64,000 bases of DNA, taken from positions 6,448,001-6,512,000 of the forward strand of contig CM121343.1 of NCBI GenBank assembly GCA_051530055.1, given 5' to 3'. This document shows positions 56,645-64,000 of this stretch, piece after piece (position 1 is the first letter of the stretch; each line of letters begins with the position of its first letter). The notes beneath the pieces were generated by a model. That model did no database searches. It was not told the origin of the DNA and saw nothing but the letters and a program-made list of their open reading frames with translations. Source of the stretch: Neoechinorhynchus agilis. Lineage: Eukaryota > Acanthocephala. A program made the position numbers and the translations under genes.

Positions 56645-56765
56645 CGGCTCACACACTCGATCCGGACACCATATCTGAATCGTTGAATCATCTCGTATCC
56701 TTCATATCTTAAAGATCCTCCTTTTTGCTTTACACTCGATTTATAAATCACTTTTCACTGTTTAG

Positions 56766-57833
56766 ATGTCTCATTCAAGCGAAAGTTCGGTTTATGGTCA
56801 GGACGACCTTGAAAGCAGTATTGATACTTCAAGTGGCGATGAGCAGAATGAGGAAATTCCATCAGAAAATCCTGAGCAGTCGAATGCTCCGGAGCTGAAA
56901 AGATACCGTCGCATGAACAACTGGGGACCTGAAAGTTTTGCAGAATTAATCGAAAAGGCTATTCAGAGCAGCGAGGAAAAGAGACTCCGACTAAGAGAAA
57001 TATATTCGTGGTTCATGGATAACATCCCATATTTTGCTGAGCGAAGTGATTTAATCGCAAGCAAGCAATGGAAGGTACGTTGTGATTCTTATAACCCACG
57101 TCAAATTCGTTGTGATTTTTAGAATTCGATCAGGCACAATCTTTCACTTCATAAAAGATTTAAGAGAATTTTTGTTGGGACGACACTGAGAGTATCTTAC
57201 TGGACAGTAGATCAAAATAATCATGAAGAGGATCATCAAAATTCAGATCGAAAGCGTTCAAATCCAAATTTAATGGATGACGCTGAAAACAAATGGATCC
57301 TACCCGCCACTGAATTTACCGGCCCGGTTAATTGTCCGCCCTTTTATAATAATCAAATGTTACAACATTCGAACGTTCCATATTTGGGATATGGGACGAA
57401 TGATAACACGAACCTGATTAATTCTAACCAACAGTTCGATTATTTCAATGTTGCTTCGAATGCATTTGGACAAAATGGAAGTTTTAACCTTGGGAACAAT
57501 GAGGTTATGGCACACTCCGCTGCCATTCCTCACAATTACGCTTCGAATGGGAACATGAATATTGGAATAGGCTATCAAAATCTGAACAATACCATTTTAT
57601 CCGGTCACGGAACAGATTTTCCAACGATTCCAACAAATTGCAATTCACAAATGACAAATCCCAATTATCGTATGCTAAATTGCTGTGTGGATCCGACCCA
57701 TGGAAACAATATTACACAGTACGTTTTGCTACCGTTTTGCCAAAGATGCAGCGAAATACAATCTTTGAATACCGGAATATTTATTACGGAACAACAAGCG
57801 ATGGCAGCTCTTGGCACTTACAAGTTCAATTGA
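56766..57833 (+). CDS. FOXO: FOXO-type forkhead transcription factor
   Basis: A forkhead factor of the insulin/stress-response class. Exons 56766-57074 and 57123-57833 are joined by a 48-nt GTACGT...TTTTAG intron that interrupts recognition helix 3; 339 residues. The N-terminus is acidic. The forkhead spans about residues 52-140: NNWGPESFAELIEKAIQSS, REIYSWFMDNIPYFAERSD, then the FOXO-type longer loop before WKNSIRHNLSLHKRF. Wing 1 is YWTVDQ (W-W-L/M in typical members), shorter than usual. A basic stretch SDRKRSNPN follows where FOXO proteins carry an Akt-site-containing nuclear localisation signal; the exact RxRxxS consensus is not met. The rest is asparagine-rich. Poly(A)-like AATAAA near 57852. 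Confidence 0.85.
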
Positions 57834-59133
57834 CCAAATTTCAGTCATTGTAATAAAATAGTTCAAGCGAATTGAGGTAGCAATAACAAAGCTTAATTTT
57901 CGAACGAGCAGAGTTAGAATTTTTTACTTGCTTAATAAGATTTAAAAGGACGACTTTTTAAGACTTTAAAGGTAAGATGTAATTGCAAGACAGTACCAGT
58001 TTTAAAGTTAATAATTTTCACGGTATTCCTGAGCGATACTTTTACCTTATCTTAGCCTCGACCTTGTAAATAATAAACTTCTAACCGAGTGTTACAAGAA
58101 AAACTGTAAAAAGTTCTCACTGCAACTTTGATTCAATAAAACAATTTGAGAAGTCTTATACGAGAAATAAATGAAATTATTGGATTTAGAACGATATAAG
58201 ATATTCGCATAGTTGAAATCGCTCAAACAAGGATGCAACACAGAGCGATTGTATGATTTTGACTTATCGAATCTTTAGTACAGGACGGATTCGCGACTTG
58301 AAAAGGAAACAATCAACCTGCAGTAAATTCGAAATTGAAGAGGTGTCCATCGTCTATCGATTTCAATACAAAAGTGAAGGAAATTTTTACTGCACGATTG
58401 ATATTTGGCTGTTACCTATAAGCCGAGATCAGGCAAAAGGAGTCCCAAACTCTGAGAGCTTCTAGCATGCCGAATTATCCCGCAGGGGGGGGGATTGTTT
58501 TGTTACTCCAATGTTTTCTCTTACTTATTCCTGATCTCCTCGGCTCAGAGATCAGCTTTTGGTGGATAACAGGAGGAAGCAAACAATGGTAAACGTCGAC
58601 AAAGATGAGCTCATGATGTCTATAAATGTTCAAAGATGCTCAATGGGACCAAATTGTATGCGTGCTTATTTAAATAAAATCAATATTGTTTAAACAACAA
58701 GTTTTTACTACAGTCGGACATCACAAATCCAGAATTAAAAATATCAGGACAGATTTGTTAAAATTCTGGACGTAATATTTAAACAACGTGTTTCCAAATA
58801 TAAACATCCATTTGTTGAAGTGTGAACGGCTCCATCCTTAAAATTGAAAACCTGAGCATATAATCCTAGACATTCAGAGAAAATCTTTAAAGTCGAACGC
58901 AACATACAAATATTTTAATTCCATGCTAAGAAGTAAATATTCCGTAGTATTGGACCCCTGTGATTATTTGGTTGTTTTATTCTTTTTGAATTATCATCAA
59001 CGCTGGAAAAATTAAATTTTACAATACGTAAGCGCAATACAACGAACAAACCGTGTGTTTGTTAAACCGAAACAACTTATTTTTCACTGCGAGTAACAAG
59101 CATAAAGCTTATAAACTCTATTTGTTAAAGACA
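57834..59133. other. Intergenic DNA between FOXO and ETS
   Basis: About 1.3 kb. A run of nine G lies at about 58485. A 70-codon frame (58253-58465) has no recognisable feature. Confidence 0.45.
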
Positions 59134-59725
59134 ATGAGCGATACAACGCATAAACCAAAACGCCAAGGTGTGATTTTCCCTTGAATGATTGCTTAACCGG
59201 TTTTTAGGAAAGAAGTTACTTTATGAATTTGTTTTATCTTTACTGAACGATCGATCTCAATCTCATATAATTTGTTGGATGGATTGGGATGGTTCGTTTG
59301 TGATCAATCAGCCGGATGAATTTGCATGTCGATGGGGATTAGAAACCAATAATCAAAGAATGAACTACGACAAAGTCAGTCGTTGTTTGAGACATTATTA
59401 CGCTAGAAATATATTAAGCAAAAAGGATGGAAAGTATCAGTATAAATTCAATTTAAATACCATACAGCAATTGCGCTACAATGCACAAAGACGCCGTTCT
59501 TTACACGTTCCCCATTGTGACCATCAACAACCTTTGAGACAACTCAATAATTTCATGTCGAGGTCAATAAACGAATTTGATCATCATAATCAAAATCAAT
59601 ATATGACGCAGTACATTTCCTCACCTAGAGAATCATTTGGACCATTCGTTCAGCGGTTCGATAATGTTATACAGAACATTTCGGTCAACAATATGTTCAT
59701 CAATGAAAATGAACCACCTTCGTGA
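59134..59725 (+). CDS. ETS-domain transcription factor
   Basis: Exons 59134-59167 and 59208-59725, joined by a 40-nt GTGTGA...TTTTAG intron; 183 residues. The ETS domain starts almost at the N-terminus: GKKLLYEFVLSLLNDRSQ, then WMDWDGSFVINQPDEFACRWG, and recognition helix MNYDKVSRCLRHYYARNIL ending KYQYKFN. The two DNA-contacting arginines of helix 3 are kept as R-CLRHYY (usual form SRALRYYY). The C-terminal half is rich in N, Q and H with no other domain. Subfamily not assigned; ELK or related is possible. It lies 1.3 kb downstream of FOXO on the same strand. Confidence 0.85.
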
Positions 59726-59929
59726 AATTGGCAACAACAACAAAGCCCAGTGAAGAATGGGCTCGACGGCCTGAATAGGTCGCCTTTTCCAATATTCCAA
59801 GCATTGTATCACAGTCCGAAATTTGGATCTTCTCTCTTATAACAGCAATACGTTATCATTAAAACTTATTTAAGGAGATTTGCAATAGGAACGAACATTT
59901 CCACCTTTATACTTTTGGTGAAAATAATC

Positions 59930-62150
59930 AACCTCTCATAACATATTTGAAATATTTCGAACGAAGTAACCTCGCTTCATCAGTCATTGTTAGAATGTTT
60001 TTATTCGCATTTGATGAAGCGAGGTTACCTCCTTCGAAATATTTCAAATATTGTACGTTGGCGAATCCTGTCCCCGATGTTGTCGTTACTCATTTATTTG
60101 AGAAATATTTCACAAGGTTTCCCTTGCCTCTTCAGTCTCTACTTAAAATGGAGACGATATATAGACAGCATGCACAACCGGTCACGTCTGGATGCAGCTC
60201 AGATCCGCGGGTTTGCTAATACCCGATCCGCACACACCTCTTGCAGTTCGTTGCCGACTAATTTGTTCGTCATGCTACGCAACTTTGGTAGCACCAGAAG
60301 TGAAGTTTGATTTATTGCCTTCCATCGTTGGATTTCCCAGGATGTGAATGGCCCGAAGAATCAGTCTTCTTCTAAGATACGGTTCGCTGGTTATGAATCT
60401 CGCCTTTTCAAAATCCACCTTGTGCTGGGTTGTTTGTTGGTGGTTCGAGATTGCTGAGGATTTATCGAAATTACTGCAAGCCTTGTTTATGCTGCGAGAT
60501 CCGTTTCTTGATCCCTTGCATGGTTTGTCCAATGTAGACCTTTGGGCATTCTGCACATGGGATTTTGTATATCCCTGATTTGGTCTCTTGCTTGGCTTTC
60601 CTATGTCATCTCCATTTTAGATAAAGACTGAAGAGGCAAAGAAAACCTTGCGAAATATTTCTAAAATAAATGAGTAACGAAAACACCGGGGACAGGATTC
60701 GCCAACGTACAATCAAATTCACCCCGAGGACAATGATATATGACATTTCAAGTATGTTATGACCGGTTGATTAGTTTCACCAAAAGTATACTTTGATTAT
60801 CCCGAAGGATTTTCTTTGTCGATGAAGTATTTTATTATACTTTTGGTGAAAATAATCAACCGGTCATCACATATTTGAAATATTTCGAAGGAGGAAACCT
60901 CGCATCATCAGTCATTGTTAAAGTGTTTCTATTCACATTTGATGATGCGAGCTTACCTCTTTCGAAATATTTCAAATATGTTATGAGAGGTTGATTATTT
61001 TCACCAAAAGTATAATAAAATACTTCATCGGCGGAGAAAATCCTTCGGGATAATCAAAGTATAATTTTGGTGAAAATAATCAACTGGTCATTATATATTT
61101 GAAATATTTCGAAAGAGGAAACCTCGCATCATCAGTCATTGTTAAAGTGTTTTTATTCTCATTTGATGAGCGAGCTTACCTCTTTCGAAATATTTCAAAT
61201 ATGTTATGAGAGGTTGATTATTTTCACCAAAAGTATAATAAAATACTTCATCGACGGAGAAAATCCTTCGGGATAATCAAAGTATAATTTTGGTGAAAAT
61301 AATCAACTGGTCATTATATATTTGAAATATTTCGAAAGAGGAAACCTCGCATCATCAGTCATTGTTAAAGTGTTTTTATTCTCATTTGATGAAGCGAGCT
61401 TACCTCTTTCGAAATATTTCAAATATGTTATGAGAGGTTGATTATTTTCACCAAAAGTATAATAAAATACTTCATCGACGGAGAAAATCCTTCGGGATAA
61501 TCAAAGTATAATTTTGGTGAAAATAATCAACTGGTCATTATATATTTGAAATATTTCGAAAGAGGAAACCTCGCATCATCAGTCATTGTTAAAGTGTTTT
61601 TATTCTCATTTGATGAAGCGAGCTTACCTCTTTCGAAATATTTCAAATATGTTATGAGAGGTTGATTATTTTCACCAAAAGTATAATAAAATACTTCATC
61701 GACGGAGAAAATCCTTCGGGATAATCAAAGTATAATTTTGGTGAAAATAATCAACTGGTCATTATATATTTGAAATATTTCGAAAGAGGAAACCTCGCAT
61801 CATCAGTCATTGTTAAAGTGTTTTTATTCTCATTTGATGATGCGAGCTTACCTCTTTCGAAATATTTCAAATATATGATGACCGGTTGATTATTTTCATC
61901 AAAAGTATAATAAAATACTTCATCGACAAAGAAAATCCTTCGGGATAATCAAAGTATAATTTTGGTGAAAATAATCAACCTATCATAACATATTTGAAAT
62001 ATTTCGAACGAAGTAACCTCGCCTCATCAAATGAGAATAAAAACACTTTAACAATGACTGATGATGCGAGGTTTCCTCTTTCGAAATATTTCAAATATGT
62101 GATGACCGGTTGATTATTTTCACAAAAAATATACTTTGATTATCCCGAAG
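59930..62150. repeat. Tandem palindromic array, ~225-bp units
   Basis: About seven to eight copies. Each unit has arms GGTGAAAATAATCAAC(C/T) and TTTGAAATATTTCGAA with complements, and an inner TCATCAGTCATTGTTAAAG. ATCATCAGTCATTG recurs near 60906, 61130, 61355, 61580 and 61803. A PLE fragment interrupts the array at 60050-60720. On one strand the arms carry CTGATGA, a GC-rich hairpin and CGAAATATTTC (see findings). Confidence 0.9.
60050..60720 (-). mobile_element. Penelope-like element fossil with GIY-YIG part
   Basis: Inverted ends of about 90 bp (GTACGTTGGCGAATCC at 60053 and complement to 60712) are the same sequence as the 12.9-14.8 kb array units. Between them, on the minus strand, is a short coding remnant with the GIY...YIG endonuclease signature (GIYKIPCAECPKVYIGQT), which in PLEs follows the reverse transcriptase. 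The reverse transcriptase is absent. A broken element, interrupted more than once. It sits inside the palindromic array. Confidence 0.75.
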
Positions 62151-62507
62151 GAGGATCACGGGGAGCTGTTTTAAATCGACTAAATAACGAAAAAAGTTTG
62201 AAGATTGAATTGTTCACCTAAATTGTTTTCTGGCGTACACGTTTAATTTGTATACCAGAAAACAACCAATAACGAAAAATACAAAGGAAAATGCGAAAAA
62301 TGCTTCAAGTCTACAATTTTAGAGAAACACTTGCAAGCCACTTTACCATTCGAATAGGATGCACCGAAAAGGAAATCATAATCTCAATAAGTGCATTATT
62401 TACGTTAAACTCAAACGCCCTCTGATACCTTTATTTGCCTTCCAAAGATACTTAGCCCAAAAGCAAATACCGTTCGGTCTGTTCAATCACAGATTCATAG
62501 AGTAACT
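62151..62507. other. Spacer, 3' flank of the exonuclease gene
   Basis: Contains a short inverted pair (TTGTTTTCTGG and complement CCAGAAAACAA) near 62223-62265. No gene seen. Confidence 0.4.
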
Positions 62508-63380
62508 CTAAACCTTAATATTTGCCATACATAGAGCTATTTCCATAGCAGTTTTAGCATCTTCGACCGAATCATGGTGACCGATTTGAATTTCCCTTCC
62601 AAGAAGTTCCATGGCAATTTTTTTCAATTTGGGCCGAAACTGCATTCGATATCGATCGCGCCACAAAATCGCCGTATCAACAATCAGCTCATGACATATA
62701 CCGAGAACTTTGAAGTCGTTTTCTAACCCATGACCAATAACGATGGTTTCCGGTCCCAAATACTCAGCCAGCATCTTAATCACATCGCTTGGTGTTGTAT
62801 TTACATCCTTCATAATTTCCTCAGTTATTCCTGAAAAGGCTGTATTATAATCAATGATGTCGTTAACGGGCCGAACGAGTGTATCAATGATCACACTGAA
62901 TTCATGATCGCACATTGTCAGTTTCGATAGTTCGAGGCCATTGTTAGTATAACACATTTCGCAATCAATGGCGTAAATCCCAGCGAACTCCTGATACCGC
63001 CTAGATGGATACTCTGCTTGAAGGTCTTTTGTCGTCTTATATTTAATTGGTTGAACTCGTTGTGTAAAGACGTGCGTGGCGGCTTCCGCACACCCAACCT
63101 CACCAGCGGTAACTCCGCAGCAACTGTGGTGACCGTCGAAGATCTTCTCTGTGTGATATCTACAAACTTCATCAAGTTTTCGGAAGCCACCAATCGACTT
63201 AATTACAGAACGACATCGATGGCAAACTCGTACTTCCATTTCGACATTTTCATTGCTCTGTCGGACGGGCTTGCCTAAGAATCGCATATCCGGATCCACG
63301 ACAAACGTTCGTCCACTATCTTGTGCCACCTTTTTGATATACGTCCGCGTTTCCACCTTAAAAACAAAACGTCCTTTCAA
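62508..63380 (-). CDS. REXO1: REXO1-type DEDDh 3'-5' exonuclease, last exon
   Basis: RNA exonuclease of the REXO1/Rex family (REXO1 is the elongin A-binding protein 1). The open stretch has 290 codons. The N-terminal half has the conserved zinc/cysteine region (VCHRCRSVI, CRYHTEKIF, HHSCCGV, VGCAEAATHV), and the C-terminal half is the exonuclease: YAIDCEMCYTNNGLELSKLT (D139, E141), IDYNTAFSGIT, IVIGHGLENDFKVL (D222), VVDT-like VDTAILW, and HHDSVEDA (H269, D274). All DEDDh residues are present. The true start is not in this exon: there is no ATG at the front, and an acceptor (GTTTTTAAG) lies just before GTGGAAACG, so upstream exons lie to the right, possibly beyond the window. It ends at TAA 62508. 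Confidence 0.85.
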   Translation of the reverse strand: MKGRFVFKVETRTYIKKVAQDSGRTFVVDPDMRFLGKPVRQSNENVEMEVRVCHRCRSVIKSIGGFRKLDEVCRYHTEKIFDGHHSCCGVTAGEVGCAEAATHVFTQRVQPIKYKTTKDLQAEYPSRRYQEFAGIYAIDCEMCYTNNGLELSKLTMCDHEFSVIIDTLVRPVNDIIDYNTAFSGITEEIMKDVNTTPSDVIKMLAEYLGPETIVIGHGLENDFKVLGICHELIVDTAILWRDRYRMQFRPKLKKIAMELLGREIQIGHHDSVEDAKTAMEIALCMANIKV

Positions 63381-64000
63381 AATACACTAAACGAATTGCT
63401 AAAATCAAAAAAAAATATCCAACGGCGTATTCTCATTCGCTGATCACTCATTTAAGGCACACGCGCGCGAGCTTCGTTTTCCGCTTTAGTTTACAAATTT
63501 ATAAGACAAGAAATTCTTCGGATTTAGGAAGTGAACCTTAATTTTACGAGAATCTTAAAACAAAAATGACCAATGCGGTATTATCGGATAACTGTAATTA
63601 CTTGGCACCGATCATAAAAAAAAGGTTGAAAAAGTATGACAAGAATTCATGTTAAAAGTCAAGTTTCTTATCGGTCAAATAAATTCATTTTGCGAAGCAG
63701 AAATACAAAATTGTGCATTATACCTACGAAAACCCGATTTTTTCAGGAAGCAAAAAAAACGAATGCCGTTTGTCGGATACTGGTGAAAAGATGCAATTTT
63801 AGTTAACAATGGCAAATAAGTACGAGATGGACCCAATGACAATAACCGTTAACGTGCAGGATATCACAATTTAAGAGAAAAACTTAATTGAGTATGAAAT
63901 TTTTACAAATGAAACAAAGCTTAGTAAATTTACAGCGAAAAAGTGGAAATCGCAGTTATATGGAAATCCGTTGCGAATTAGATCACGCTTTTGCAACGTT
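63381..64000. other. Right edge, upstream of the exonuclease exon
   Basis: Probably intron or 5' flank of the exonuclease gene. I could not identify a further exon. A short plus-strand frame from ATG 63810 (MANKYEMDPM) is too short to call. Confidence 0.35.

Overview
The window is nuclear DNA from an AT-rich animal genome with compact genes and many repeats. Genes are split by spliceosomal introns, mostly 32-67 nt with ordinary GT...AG ends. The encoded proteins are metazoan (FOXO and ETS transcription factors, otopetrin, Mediator 20, PHF14, GCNA, SNAPC3, GTF3C3, an FKBP4/5-type immunophilin, a golgin-A2 tail, a REXO1-type exonuclease and a complex I subunit). I cannot name the species. Very short introns, and acceptor-like pyrimidine-AG motifs lying directly before several start codons, would fit a lineage with spliced-leader trans-splicing (for example tunicate, nematode, rotifer or flatworm relatives), but that is inference.

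Layout. 0-10 kb: an unidentified partial gene at the left edge, a decayed LINE reverse-transcriptase piece, and three tandem arrays. 10.8-12.6 kb: otopetrin proton channel. 12.9-17.9 kb: arrays and fossils of Penelope-like retroelements (PLEs), then a five-unit array of palindromic elements. 19.4-22.4 kb: SNAPC3 and GCNA, followed by a ~355-bp repeat array. 25.9-27.5 kb: NDUFB6-like gene and an unknown gene, both on the minus strand. 28.6-34.7 kb: GTF3C3, with a palindromic element in one intron and an ~84-bp satellite plus a SINE in another, then a very homogeneous 49-bp array. 36.5-39.3 kb: a type I membrane protein and MED20. 40.2-41.3 kb: an array. 41.6-45.2 kb: PHF14, whose introns also hold palindromic elements. 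45.5-46.8 kb: the FKBP gene. 48.6-52.3 kb: an inverted pair of endonuclease-type LINE copies sitting between blocks of one tandem repeat. 52.5-53.0 kb: the 3' exons of a golgin-A2-like gene. 54.2-55.7 kb: a ~244-bp array. 56.6-59.7 kb: FOXO and an ETS factor. 59.9-62.2 kb: a palindromic array invaded by a PLE fragment with a GIY-YIG endonuclease part. 62.5-63.4 kb: the last exon of a REXO1-like exonuclease.

The host genes are unrelated housekeeping and regulatory genes. Two of them serve RNA polymerase III or snRNA transcription (GTF3C3, SNAPC3), and MED20 and PHF14 add Mediator and chromatin functions; there is no operon-like functional cluster. The most interesting signal is in the repeats. 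Five otherwise different palindromic or PLE-related families carry the same small RNA-like core, CUGANGA, then a hairpin, then GAAA. In one family a complete 39-nt minimal hammerhead ribozyme can be folded, with a 5-bp stem I and a 5-bp stem II, and it occurs in two identical copies on opposite strands. A second theme is intron-borne palindromes: related elements in introns of GTF3C3 and PHF14, and a 45-nt FKBP intron that lacks a normal AG end but has matching inverted ends.
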